NCBI GenBank assembly: GCA_038496445.1
Contig: JALMLS010000216.1
Location: forward strand, 248,001 to 312,000
Direction of reading: 5' to 3'
Length of the DNA stretch: 64,000 bases
Source of the DNA: Trichosphaerium sp. ATCC 40318
Taxonomy: Eukaryota; Discosea; Flabellinia; Trichosidae
The first letter of the stretch is position 1, and each line of letters starts with the position of its first letter. The translations under genes were made by a program, and so were the position numbers. Shown piece by piece: positions 1-11,788 of this stretch. The notes beneath the pieces are model-generated. The model saw only the letters and a list, made by a program, of their open reading frames with translations. It was not told where the DNA came from and searched no databases.

Positions 1-175
1 GGAGAAACAAGGTTTCGGGAATTATCTTGACACTCCTTCTTTGACGTCTGGTGCCTTATAAACACTTTTTTTTTTGCAAAACAGTGTGTCGGTTGTAGTC
101 AAGAAAATCAAAACCAAACTTTTGTTGAAAATAGACTAAAACGTTACCAATCGCTTATCGAAACAACACGGAGGC

Positions 176-3063
176 ATGGCATCTTTTGCCTCCGCATTAC
201 TTGATGCTGTAACACCAAGCAGCTTTAAAATCGACCAAGGAAACCCTCCAGATGATGGAGTACAACAACAGTCTAGAAAACGAGCAGAAGGAGACGCGCA
301 AATGAGTCCTAGAAGATCAAGCTCCTTCGTTAACCCAAGTGGTGTCAATAGTGTTAAAGAGCATAAAAAACACGCGAGAAGGCCTCACAGCGGCTCGTTA
401 CCGCCAAGTGTAAAAAATAGCTCAGGCAATCACCGTCGCGGTAACCATGAGCATAAGCACGCGAGTGGCGCTAGGCACAAGAAGAGTGGAAAAGAATTAT
501 CTGACGGAAAAGAAAAATCTGGCTACAGCAAGCAGAAGAAGCCGAAGAAAGAATTGACACCAGAGGAGAAAGAAAAAGAGCAACGCCTACGAGAAGCAAG
601 GCGCCTTTGTACGTTCCCAATTTGCACGCGTCATGCCTAGCGCGACACTGAAGCAAGAGTTTACAAAAATACTCTTTATGTTTTTCAAAAGTCGCTCAAA
701 CGAACGGAATAACTTTTTGTGGCGCGCCACTGCAGATGTTAGTAACGATTTATTTAACTAACTGATATTTGTAGTACGTCTGGAACAAGTAAAGCGAGAG
801 GAAGTCCGTATGGCTGAGCTATTTCGTCAATTAGAAGAAGCGTTTGTTAAAGCCGATGAGGTAAGACTTTGAGACTATATAACATGTCACCAACCTTTTT
901 TTGATGTAAAAGAACAAGACATCAAAAAAAAACGTGCAGAAATTGTTTTCGTTTGAGTAAAGAAAAATTATACTTGTTATCGTTTCACCGCGTAATATTA
1001 ACGTGTACGCCTTAGGATGGTGCTGTAGCAATTAAAAAAGAACTCGATATTCTCAGACAGAAACAACATAAGAGAGAGGAACGGCGTAAGCAAATGGAAC
1101 AAAGGAAAAAGAAAAAACCTGTTAAAAAAAAGAATGGTAAAAAAAAGGGTGCCGCACCAAGGCCAAAACCAACAACCGTACGTTCGTACAAATGGCTTCA
1201 TTATTAGCTGTTTTTTTTGTTTGTCCACAAATTTCTTTTTGCGTGACTGAGAATACTTAGGTTGACACAGAGGAGAGTATCTCAAAGAAACTCGAAGCTG
1301 CTGAGCAGGTGAGAATTTTTTTTCTTCAACTCATCGACTAATACAGGTATCTAGGTTCATTTTGATGTTTTGCATCCGCCTCGTGCCAAAAAATGTTGTT
1401 TGGTTCTTGACATTGATTACACTCTATTTGATCACCGCTGGCAACAAGCATTAAAATCAGAGTATAAGCGTGAACGTCACATGATTATTGAGTTTAAACG
1501 TCCGTACTTGCACGAATTTTTGGTACGTTTATATTTGCGTAGTACTCACTTGAAACTATTCAGATTAGTCTCTTTCTTGTCTAATATATTATAGACGACG
1601 TGCCACGAATTTTACGATTTGATCATATGGTCGGCAACGTCTATGGTTGCTATTCAATCTAAAATTACTAATCTCAAGATTTTGGATTCAAAAACTTATC
1701 ATATTCAATTTGGTATGTATAACAATTGTTTGTTTATTTTTTTGGCGCTTGTTCGAGTATTTTTAAAGGTGATTTTCTATTTTAGTTCTGTCTAAAGAAC
1801 ACATGTTTTACATAAACAAAAGAAGAAATCCAAAAACTATTGTTGGTGAGACAGTGAAGCCTCTAGATGTCATTTGGTCCAAATTTCCTGAATTTTATGG
1901 AAAGCACAATACTATTCACGTACGACTTCATGCTTTAGATAATGAATTGTGTGTCTAAATTGTTCTGCAGATTGACGACTTGGGTTCGAACTTTCAACTA
2001 AATCCGAATAATGTATGTTGACTGTTCAACGCCTTGTTTATTTTTGGTTATTAATTGATTACTAGGGTTTGCAAATTCAACCATTTAAAGAGGCTTTAAA
2101 GAACAGAAATGATGATAAAGAATTGTTTTATCTCACAAAGTATTTATTGATGATTGCGAAGGATGAGCCCGATTTTTCTGCATTAAACCATTACGTACGC
2201 TGCTACACATTGTCGTTTTGATGATTTTTTTAAACTCTTTTTTTTTTGAATTGTTGAAGTGTTACAAAAAAGTTTTACCCAAAAATGTGCTTATTTTGAG
2301 TTTTAGCATTGGAAAGAATACGTCATTGATAAATTATGGCAAAAATCTGGTGAAGAATATGGATCTATTCCACAAAAGCCTTCATCTGAAGTTCCATTAA
2401 CACCAATGTTATCAATGATGAGGCCTACAATGATTAAGGCAATACAACAAAAAGAAAAGAGGAATGAGAAACCTCATGCTTATATTAAGCCACCTCCTAT
2501 TGAAGTTATTGGTGCACCAGCCGATCCAGTACAAGGCGGAGCTGCTGTCCCAACAGAAGCGACTGAAGACGTAAATGGAGAAGACAAGAATGTCGCTACC
2601 CCACCAGCAACTGAAGACACAGAAATAATTGCTGGAGGAGAGGATGCTTCTACACCAGCGCCTGAAGAAGCACAGAAAAGTAACCCGTTCTTGGACTACG
2701 ATAGAATGGACACTAAGGTAGTTACAGGTGATATTACTCTCAACCTCAGCCCTGTACGTCATCTGTGATAAACTTGATTTCTGACGTTTTCCTCCATAGG
2801 ATCATCAAGATATTGATTTAGGTCTAGATTTAAACCTTAGCGCCAGTCCTACAGAGGATGCAACTGACGTGAGTGATGGTGATGCGATGGTAGAAACAAT
2901 TTTTAAAGAACACACGCCTGTTGAGGATATCGTCTTGACACCTCGAAGTGATGGTAATTATGCAACGTCCACAGACGAAGATGATGCTTCAGTGCTACCT
3001 ATAGAACCTACAACAAGTACAGAGAAGCCGTTAATAGACTTCGGCTTAGAAACGCCTCAGTAA
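176..3063 (+). CDS. UBLCP1-like FCP1/SCP-family CTD phosphatase with long basic N-terminal extension
   Basis: This is a HAD-superfamily protein serine phosphatase; relatives dephosphorylate the RNA polymerase II CTD or proteasome subunits. Exons read: 176-608, 775-860, 1016-1177, 1261-1308, 1355-1522, then from 1595, with about six more up to the TAA at 3061-3063. The catalytic motif LDIDYTLFDHR (DxDxT) lies at about 1400-1440, followed by RPYLHEFL, LIIWSATSM and a late IDDLG, in the order known for UBLCP1. The UBLCP1 ubiquitin-like domain is not visible. Residues 1 to about 230 are instead Lys/Glu-rich and predicted coiled coil. The segment after about 2400 is acidic, rich in Pro, Thr and Glu, and probably disordered. 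The catalytic core is secure; the assignment of the first four exons to the same gene rests on matching splice phases. Confidence 0.85.
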
Positions 3064-3320
3064 GCAAAATGCTTTAACGTTGATTGTTGGCGCCTTGTTT
3101 TTGTATTGTGTTTGTCACCATTTTGTAAAAAAGGAGTAAAAGTAGTAGCTTGTACATCAAAATATTTCTGACGTGTTTTGTTACTTATGCAAATTGGGAC
3201 AATGCAAGACCTCTGAACTTAATCAGTAAAGATTTAAGGTTCTGGGAAAACAGTTGACTGTAAGTATTGTGCTCTTATCTGAACCCAGAAATAATACCCT
3301 ACGCATCTTGTGCTTCTTTG

Positions 3321-5056
3321 ATGACGTCTGAGTACGTTTTTGTTAATAAATGTATTTGGTTGTGTGGAGCTGTTTAAACGTTAAAAATCAGTCTCTGAAA
3401 TACTCTTTTTTGTGTTGTGGAGCAATGATTAGACTTACAGTACTTACAGATCCGTTGAATTTCCTATTTATTGTACTGCTTGTGACAAACGCGGCTGTAT
3501 TTCTGCTGAAGACACGCCAACAACTGTGAAGGTTGCTCCAACGACAAAAATTGGAGAAATACACAAACTCTACCAAGACAAAGACTGGCCAGGTGCTGTG
3601 CGTATATGGATGAAAATACAGGTACGTTTACGTTATTTATACGCAATGGCGGGTTACAATATTTACAAACACTGTTTGTTCCTATTGGCAACACAATTTA
3701 AACTCATATCAGTCCTTTAACGGCCATTTCTGATTTTTTTTTGTACAGAAGGGTGAAAGCGGTCATAAATACAATGTAATGGGTTACGCGCTTACAAACA
3801 GCGACCTAACAATCGAAGAAGCAAAGATAACAAAAGATAGGACTCTTGTTATCGGTAAACACCTAAACAAACTGACATTTGACGCGTTTAAAGTGTTTTT
3901 CGCCTTCACACTGCATTACGTGAATAACACCAAGCGTGCCATCCAAAAAAAAAAAACTTTCATTTTTGAGCTTCAATTGAGCTTTTTGCTTTTTCTCTCC
4001 ACTTTGCTGAGATACACTTATTGCCAACAACAAAACCAAAGCTATTTAAGTGCAATACAGATAACAAGCAAAAAGCTTTTATTTAAATCGTAATTGTTTC
4101 AGTGAGCGTTACCTACATTTCGAATTAAACCTTCTGTAGAGCATTCAGTTGATGGTAAAAATTGGCCTATGGACTTGGCAGCTATATTCCATCATCGCCT
4201 AGTACGTACTACGCCAAAAGTTTGTGGATTGATTTTCGTGCTTATCTCGTTTAGTCCGCTGCTGTACGGGCCGTCAATAAGCCTTTGCCTCCAGATACAG
4301 TTGATTTGGGCACAGTTGCGACCACAGATGCAGATGATAGTAGCGACGATTCGTCAGATGATGCGGAAGAACGCTTCCGTGCAATGCGTGATAGACAACG
4401 TCGTGCTGATGAGTTTGGTGGCATGCACGGCATGCACGGTATGGGCATGAGTGGTATGGGGCGTATGGGTGGTATGGGCGGTATGCACGGTATGCGTGGC
4501 ATGCACGGCATGGGTGGTCGCATGGGGCGAATGGGCGGCATGAGTGGCATGGGTGGAAGAATGGGAGGAGGTATGATGGGTGGAAGCATGCGTGGTATGG
4601 GTGGTATGGGCGAAATGATGGAGAGGATGCGTGGTGCTCAGACAGTAGATCCAATCGAAGAAGCGCGAAGGAAACGAGAGGAGGAAGAGGCAAAGAGGAT
4701 TAAAGAAGAGAGAGAAGCAAAAGAACGTGAAGAACGATTAAACAAAGAACAAGAAGAAATGAAAAAATTTTACGAAGCGAGCTTAAAACGGTCAACAGAG
4801 ATTGCAGTTAATCCTGAAACACTTGCTGATGAAGTAAATGATATGTATCTTGATGAGGTACATATTTGATTTCAAAAAAATCAACAAAGCTTGACGTGAA
4901 GGAGTCGTTTTTAACTTCTTTTTGTTGAAATAGGATGATTTTTATGACGAGGAAGAATTTGATTTTGACCTTGATGGTGATGATGACGCTGAATATGATG
5001 ACGGTCAAAGTGATGAAGAAGGTGATGATTATGTACCAGATTATTACGATGATTAA
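3321..5056 (+). CDS. Met/Gly-rich repeat protein with acidic tail, unknown function
   Basis: I do not recognise the family. The start is an 11-nt first exon at 3321-3331 (ATGACGTCTGA) whose GTACGT donor joins in phase to 3450, giving MTSESVEF. Next comes a Cys-containing segment (YCTACDKRGC), then about 100 residues of ordinary sequence over several exons; the boundary near 3856-3900 is uncertain. Exon 4255-4857 begins with a Ser/Asp-rich patch and runs into about 20 short GM/GMHGM/GRMG repeats (about 4420-4620). A highly charged coiled coil of Glu, Arg and Lys follows. The last exon, 4934-5056, is almost entirely Asp, Glu and Tyr. The combination of low-complexity Met/Gly repeat, helix and acidic tail suggests a nucleic-acid- or chaperone-associated scaffold, but that is only a guess. 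Confidence 0.72.
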
Positions 5057-5540
5057 ATACTAGCCATGATTTGTAAATTAAATAAAAAAATACTTGTAAA
5101 AAAATTGATAAGTACAAACAACTGAACAAAAAGATTAGAACCATTTCGGATATAGAAGCACTGGCTATCACCTCTGAAGTGAGATTTGTTTCTCAGGACG
5201 AGGAGCTTTAAGATGTTCTACAAAAGCTAAGTTACTTTCTCTCCACGTTCTAGAGCTCAAGTTTTAATAAAATGCTAAGGTGATGGTAGTAACAATCATC
5301 CGTCAGCAACAATTATTGACTACAAAAGACTTGGTATCTTATGTTAATTTAAGTTGGATTGTTCTACTTGCGGGATTCCTTGATTGAGAACAATCAATAC
5401 ATGGATATTAATATTAAGGAGAAAATAGGAATAGTTTAAGTTTAACTGGAGCTTAGTTCAGTTAAACAGCAACGCAATATTTCAAATAAACAAAGCTAAT
5501 TCAATCAAAATACCACAGACATAAAACTACAACAAGCACA

Positions 5541-6140
5541 ATGGGAGTGTCATTCAGTATGCTTCAAGAAATATTTGGCTATCCCCAGAAACATCGCGTA
5601 ATAATGGTAGGATTGGATAATGCAGGTATTACTATGCGTATTTAGCGTATATTGACAGTGTAATTCGAGTAAGGCAAGACAACGCTTCTTCACAAGCTAC
5701 GCATTGGTCAAATGACAACTACAACACCAGCGCTAGGTTTTAACATAGAAATAGCAACAAACAGATATGTAACGCTTAGCGCCTTTGATCTAGGAGGCAA
5801 AGGATACGATCTAAGACGTCTATGGCAGAATGAGTTAGATAAAGGAGCAAGCGGTGTTATTTTTGTTATTGACAGCAACGACAGAGATCGTCTTTGTGAA
5901 GCACAACAAGAACTAGCTGGAGTACTTACTGTGGATGCATTAAAAGAATCATACATTCTAATTCTGGCGAATAAACAAGATTTACCAAATGCAATTACAC
6001 CTTCTGAACTGACTGAAAAGCTGGGCTTGGAAACATCTTTGAGTGATAGAAAATGGCACATTGAAGGTAGTTGTGCAGCAAATGGTAAGGGATTGTATGA
6101 AGGTATTGATTGGTTGGCAATGTTGTTAGATAACAAGTAA
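5541..6140 (+). CDS. Arf-like small GTPase with Gln-to-Lys change in the DxGGQ motif
   Basis: Two exons, 5541-5625 and 5674-6140, separated by a 48-nt intron that splits the P-loop glycine codon. The product is about 183 aa, normal for Arf/Arl. It starts MGVSF, so an N-myristoylated glycine followed by an amphipathic helix is likely. Motifs: P-loop GLDNAGKTT, switch I with GFNIE, NKQD for guanine recognition and a G5-like SCAANGKGL. The switch II motif reads DLGGKG where the family has D-x-G-G-Q, so the glutamine that positions the catalytic water is a lysine. Expected role: membrane-trafficking switch. The substitution predicts slow GTP hydrolysis or dependence on an unusual GAP. Confidence 0.9.
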
Positions 6141-6436
6141 AATAATTAATACTGCTTGTTTTTAAAAACTAGTTACTTTTTCTTCGAAGAAAAATAAATC
6201 AGAAGTGAAGCCTTGGGCAAAGATAGATTTTTGAAGACAACAATTCACTACACTTATATAAAATCGTATTCTTCAGTTCTTTCTTTCATGTAAGGGTCGT
6301 CGTACAGTAGCAGAATTAAGCTTCAGATTTAGAAAATCTGAGGGTTCTTAAAGGAAAAGAATTGAACCCTTTAGAACATAGAGTTATACTCTTTCCATTC
6401 AAAGAATCCTTTTGAAGTGAAAATACTGTGTTTGGT

Positions 6437-7095
6437 ATGTCATCTGTATCATCAAAACAAGGTTCAATAGAGTCATCACCCTATTCTTCATTTGGCTCAA
6501 AAGGAGCATCGCCAACAATGCAGAAAACTGCGTTGCACTTGTTGTTCACTACAACCGAATGATTGGTGCAAGCAGGAGCTTTTTGTTGTACCCTCACATC
6601 AAAGTTCAAGGAATATCTAAACAAGTACGAGATAATACGAACAATAGTTAAATACACTTGCACATGGCTTTGTAGCCGTTATGTGAATACTCAACCAAAA
6701 AACAGTTATGTATTCTCTTGAGGTGCTTTTTGCTTCAAAATCACGTGTACATCTGAAATATGCTTCAATTTTAACCTGTTGTAACCAAGGACATTGTGAA
6801 CAATATCTTTCATTAGTTGGCAGGTACTGACAATGGTGAAACCAGGCCTGCTGATAATGAACGCACTATTATAACTACCAATTCCACTGGTAAGCGTACA
6901 AGACCCGAAGGCGAACTCTCAGTACGACTATTGGGACATTAGTTTCATTTCAACAAATTTAGCTCCAATAGCCCAAAAGCTCGTCTAAGGAGAGGTTTAC
7001 GCGTAGTAATAAGAAATGGCCATAAAACCGTTTTAAAATTATTTGTACCTATTCTTTTCGCTCACAGTATTTTAACTTGTACCAGAACAATCTAG
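6437..7095 (+). CDS. tentative multi-exon hypothetical gene
   Basis: An open stretch from ATG 6437 (MSSVSSKQGS, Ser-rich) runs to 6565. Further coding-like pieces lie at about 6600-6718, at about 6827-6920 (DNGETRPADNER) and, after a 41-nt GTACGA...TTTAG intron, at about 6964-7095 (SPKARLRRGLRVVIRNGHK). A TGTAAATAAA poly(A)-type signal lies at 7391-7400 on the same strand. Joins between the first three pieces are not resolved, and no family is recognised. It could equally be a decaying gene. Confidence 0.3.
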
Positions 7096-7400
7096 TACGT
7101 TGCTCAAGTGGAAAGCGTTATCTTTGAAACTTATACGTTTAAGTCATGCAGAGAAATAGTTTCAACGATTTTTTTAACAGAATGCTAAAGTCAAAATTTT
7201 ACTGTGCTTGTTTTGCTTCTAAAATCAAGGCACGTGTATGACTTACTAGCGCTACGCTTGCGCCTACCCCACGCTAAGAAAAGCGCTCTCGCAGCACCCA
7301 AACAGCAAATCAGGCGTAATAACGTTAAACCTCCCCAAAAATACTACCAAGTTGCTGTAGGATTGTAAACACCGCCGGATCCGTCAAATATGTAAATAAA

Positions 7401-9239
7401 AATAATAACTATTGTAAATTAAATCACGTGATTTTGAAACGGTTGGATTTGCTAGACAGTTGAGGGTACATCATAAAATGTGAGATTTGTAAAGATCGGA
7501 CAGAATTGGCAGATCCGTACGCAAGATCTGATAGATCGTACAGAAACTGGAATTTTTTTGTTAAAAGTCAGTCTGGCTAAATACTTGAATGAGGCAGACA
7601 ATATATACGAGGCCTTCAGCTTCTACTAGCTATTGAGAAACTATCAATCGCAAGTAGAAGATTTGACCTCGTCAAAATGCATCAGGATGTTCACGTGCTA
7701 TTTGCCTAAAAGAAGGAGAATTTACAAATGCAGTAGCGAGGCTAACTGGTCTCGTTAAAGAGGACAACGAGTTTTTTAATTCCTTGCGTGATGTTTTATT
7801 TCTCTGCCTAAAAAAGGTTCTAGCCTAGAACGACGCATGGTGGCACATGCTCAGCATGAATAGGGTACAGTTAACACCAAACGAAGCCCTTAAAAACTTT
7901 TGATGGTGACAACCAACAAAAAGGGAAAACTAAGTACGTATTTGTACTGAATGAAGTACACTAAGAGATTTATTGACACTACAATGCTTCATCAATAACT
8001 ACGAATGAGACCTTTTTGTTACAGATTTTGGTTTCAATTTTGGTCTTCCAACACCAAAACTGTTCTCCCTCTTCGTCAACAGGGTTGTCAATAAGACTAA
8101 GGCTCATGCTTGGAAGACAAACAAATAACCTCATCGCAGCCAATTCTTTATGGTTGCGTTGCTATTTAGAGTTGTAGTAGCCAATACGAGCCATGTGAGT
8201 AAGATCACATCCTTTTGGGGTTCCTAAAAATGGACATAAGCTTAAAAAAAAGGAAACTCTCTAAAAAACCTCACCTGCTGTGTGGAATGGTTCTGTTGTT
8301 GATTTGGGCTTATGCCAAGTTAACATCCTTTTCAATGCCTGTGATTTTTGGCCTTCTCCTTCTCTGTTCGTTACCTTGGCGCCTTTTACTGAGAACACGT
8401 GGATTCGTGTAGATACAGATAAGAGTTTAGTGTTGGGAACTGCAGCACTTGTGGCGTGACGTGTTTTTTTTTTTTGCTTTTGATAAACGATCACATGTAC
8501 ACAACGCGTTTATGTTTGTCGTCTCTGAGTTTTATTTACCTCTGGGCTCCTTTTTTAAAATACTGCGTAACAGATTCACACGGAGGTTTTTCATTGGTAA
8601 GCATCATAGTAAAACTTGAAGTACTACATAAGGGCTACGAGTTGAGAGCGGAATTGCTAAAAACCGAACAAATAGACCCGAAAGTTGTTACGATTTTTCG
8701 ATCCTAGAAAGAGAAGGAGAAGCTTGTAAAACACCACAGAGCATATAATATTTCTGTGGAGTTTCCACAAAATGGCTTGGCCAAAGGACACATATGTGTG
8801 ATCTGGTTTAGTGTAGTAATTTTTTTTTGGTTTTTGAAAAACTTTTTTATTAAATCCGCGTTCTGCTTGGTTAGACTCCTGGTACAACATGCTATGTATT
8901 TGACGAGAAATTATTAAACGCCCACTCAAATAACGGTTTTTTTTTCCATAAACAAAATCTCCTATAATCAGTTTGTACAAGTCTTTGGCAAAGATTTGCG
9001 GAGTTTGCAAAGACCATTTTTTTTGACAACGGCCCAGATAGATATATTGGAACGAAAAACTTCCATGTGGAAAGCTTGAAAAGTTTGGTAAACATATTCG
9101 GATGCTAGTGTAGCTACACATTACCTCAAAAGAAGAATGTTACTACAATAATCTCAAAGATAAATCTAAAAAAAGAAACTTTTAGTTGCCAAGTGACAAG
9201 ACCCATTGCTAAAACTGTCAAGTATTTTTCAAGTTTTGA
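7401..9239. other. long stretch with no convincing gene
   Basis: There are only short open frames in conflicting frames. The longest is a 154-codon minus-strand frame at 8657-9121 with no recognisable domain, and another lies at 8215-8412 on the plus strand. Neither has matching splice partners. A palindromic CACGTG lies near 7425. I cannot assign a function; this may be decayed coding sequence. Confidence 0.5.
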
Positions 9240-9845
9240 ACGGAACTACCTATTTACCTTGGTGCTTTACGCATTGGTGGTAATGACGGCTCGAAGAACT
9301 ATAACAAACAATAGTAGACTGATTTAATCTGGCTTCAGAACTTATTGTTTCCATTTATTCAATGCCTCCACAGGTAATATCACAATAATAGAGGTTATGG
9401 AGGATTGATAATTTCTAATGTATCACATGGTGGCCTCATTTTTTGTATTAAGTGAATCACCAACCGCAACTCCCTTTGCTTCTACGGTCCTGTAATTCCT
9501 TGTTGTAGAGTCTGTCAACAATCTATCAAACGCCAATACACTATTGTAACCAGCTCTTGAAATACCTTTACATTACTCTACATAGCCTATTGCCAGTGTG
9601 GTATACTTCCTGAAAGGTACCATCAGGTTTACATCTTCGCTGGGAGATCTTGCGGCCATGTACATAGTCCGCAATCTCTTTTAAATTTTGATCCTTGTCA
9701 TAGCTTTTATGGTGTCCATGTTAGCAATTCTTGTTATAAGCTTCATAACGCAAAACACCATTAGACCCATCTCTTTTCTACAATAGTTTCTGGGCTATTC
9801 AAATCAACTCTGTCTGAATCAATAAACTAGCAAAGTAAACAAAAG
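9240..9845 (-). pseudogene. decayed minus-strand gene of unknown family
   Basis: Read on the minus strand, several blocks look like real protein but are interrupted by stops and frame changes: VDLNSPETIVEKR, then NGVLRYEAYNKNC ending in a stop, then LKEIADYVHGRKISQRRC, then SRAGYNSVLAFDRLLTDS. Codon content is protein-like, yet no set of GT-AG introns that I can see restores a single frame. It sits directly beside the 39-bp inverted repeat at 9850-10008. The family is not recognised. Confidence 0.4.
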
Positions 9846-9849
9846 TTGT

Positions 9850-10008
9850 ATTGTTCGTTTCAGTCAAGTTAGTCAACTAGTTATTTCGCCAGATATTTTT
9901 CGCTCTGGAAGCACTTTATTTGTGTTGTGGTATACACTGGATGGAGCACTTTTTACGAGAAATAAATGACGAAATAACTAGTTGACTAACTTGACTGAAA
10001 CGGACAAT
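9850..10008. repeat. 39-bp inverted repeat with 81-nt loop
   Basis: The left arm 9850-9888 is the reverse complement of 9970-10008 with one mismatch (9855 against 10003), and its inner 33 bp match perfectly. The loop holds a smaller CCAGA...TCTGG hairpin. Transcribed, it would form a long hairpin. It lies between a decayed minus-strand gene and the F-box gene. It could be a foldback (MITE-like) element or a hairpin RNA locus; no target-site duplication is evident. Confidence 0.9.
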
Positions 10009-10104
10009 AGAAAAGCAATTCAGCGAAACAGTAAGTTGTCATCCTTACAATAAGGATCAAGAATGGGTTAGGGACAAAATAAGTATCACAAACACCCTGA
10101 AAAT

Positions 10105-11106
10105 GGTTAGGAAATATTACTGCGCGGTTTAAGCGATCGTACATCGATAAACTCCCAGATGATGTTTTATACGACATGGCACAATTCATGACGCCAAAAG
10201 AAGTCCTTAAAAGCGGTATTTGGTATTTGTACAGCTTTTTTTGTCTAAAACGCCTTAGAAATGATTAATACAGCGTTTAAGAGTATTTTCGGATCTACAT
10301 ATTGCTTGCGGAAGTACTGCTTGCCCCAAGCCGCTTCAGCTCTTCCACAAGACTCACCACCGAAAGTGCTAAAAATGGTACTGAAAAAAAACAACAAAAC
10401 GTGCGTGTCCTTGCATACTTACAGCTCCAAAAGCTTGTAGCCAGCTTGAAAGTAAACACATGTGATGTTCCCAAAATAGTCTTGTTTGATACAGCAAAAG
10501 ATAGAATGAATATAAAACACGTGTTTGATCACGTGTTTGAAGAAAAAGAAGAAGGACCAAAAAAAATGTGGGTAAGAAAGAAGAATTGTGTGATACTTGC
10601 GAGTAACCTCTTTACCATTTTTCTTATTAGTCCATCTACAATGCTGTGATTGAAGTCGATGGTAAGCAATCTCTTATTCAGATATGGGATATGGACACAC
10701 GTGAGGTTTACTCCCAACGGTACCACTATAATGGTTATGGTTTTTGTTTTGCTAACACTTGTGCTAAGCGTCAAAGAGCGTGTTTTTGGAGATGCTGCGA
10801 TTGTGGTGGGTTTAGAGCCTTATTACGTAACAGAGTTTAGAGAAGAGTTTGAGACAATATTACTTGGCTACAAACCGAGCACCGAGGGAATGAAAATCTT
10901 GAGGAAAACCCTTCCAACTCGACAGATATACACTAGCTATGACAGTACTGTTGATGCAACATGTGTTAACTATGGCCAAGAAAAAATGACAGAGATTGAG
11001 AAAAAAAAGGAGATTTCTTTTAAAGAAGTACGTATTTCATTGTTATACTGGAACACTCAAAACCCTCCCTCTACATCATGTATTTGATTCGTAGTACGAT
11101 AATTAA
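10105..11106 (+). CDS. F-box protein with uncharacterised C-terminal region
   Basis: An N-terminal F-box core is visible at about 10140-10212 (IDKLPDDVLYDMAQFM, then TPKEVLKS). F-boxes bind Skp1 in SCF ubiquitin ligases. Introns read: about 10214-10258, about 10379-10425 (GTACTG...ACAG), about 10570-10630, about 10720-10768 and about 11030-11094; removing them gives one frame ending YDN-stop at 11104-11106. After the F-box come about 220 residues including KIVLFDTAKDRM, QIWDMDTREVYS and GDAAIVVGLEPYY. I do not recognise this substrate-binding part. No in-frame ATG is visible before the F-box, so a short upstream exon is probably missing from this call and the 5' end is approximate. Confidence 0.65.
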
Positions 11107-11788
11107 GTTCTGATTCCATCCAACCATTCGGGATAAAAAAGGAAAAAAAGATGATTTGTTTTATTGATGTATTTGTAAGGTTTTAGAAATAACTCTGAGG
11201 TGGTATCTCAAGCAACAATATTCTGCCAAGATTTCCTTCAAATACGCAATGCGTATGGGATGGCTAGATGAGGAACACGTAGACAACCATATGCACACAA
11301 ATGGAAAATTAATTGTACATATTGGGTTTTTTTTAATCAAGTTTTTAACAATTGTTCTAGGCACATAATATGCCATGGGAACTTTCTAAATATATAGTGG
11401 TTTGGAGGTTAGTATCTATATATTTTAAATGTGTACCTAACCATTCCAGGGCTCCCTGTAACACTTGTGGTATGGGTTAGAAAATATTCCACATCAACAA
11501 TACTAGAAAAAAGTTACCTTGATATTCGAGGAAATAGAACCTGTTAGGTTCCTAATGTATCAATGCAATAAATTCACTCATTTTTTATGCATGCCACTTG
11601 TAAATTCACAAAAACGAAAGAAGATTTTGTTGAAACAAACTTTATGGGTCTCATTTCCAAGCGCTATCAAAATTGAGGAGTATTTACTAATATACTATCA
11701 AATCTGACAAGGTTTCAGCCGATGCCCTCATTGTGGAGGGATAAGAATGGAAACAGAAGGATACTTCGACTTTCTTTTTATTTGAGTG
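11107..11788. other. intergenic, nothing recognised
   Basis: Convergent intergenic region between the F-box gene and the LRR gene. It holds only short open frames of up to 71 codons, without domains or paired splice sites. Confidence 0.5.

Noticed and set aside
4274-4693. Long minus-strand frames opposite the Met/Gly repeat (Pro/Met-rich and His/Tyr-rich translations)
   Set aside because: They are antisense shadows of the repeat array; low-complexity repeats stay open in several frames.
5708-6136. 142-codon minus-strand frame opposite the Arf-like gene
   Set aside because: The plus strand encodes a full GTPase with all motifs; the antisense frame has none.
6330-6385. AGGGTTC...GAACCCT stem
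   Set aside because: Short 7-bp stem in AT-rich DNA with no RNA-gene features around it.
8657-9121. 154-codon minus-strand open frame
   Set aside because: No recognisable domain, Lys/Phe/Tyr-heavy composition as expected from AT-rich noncoding DNA, and no splice partners.
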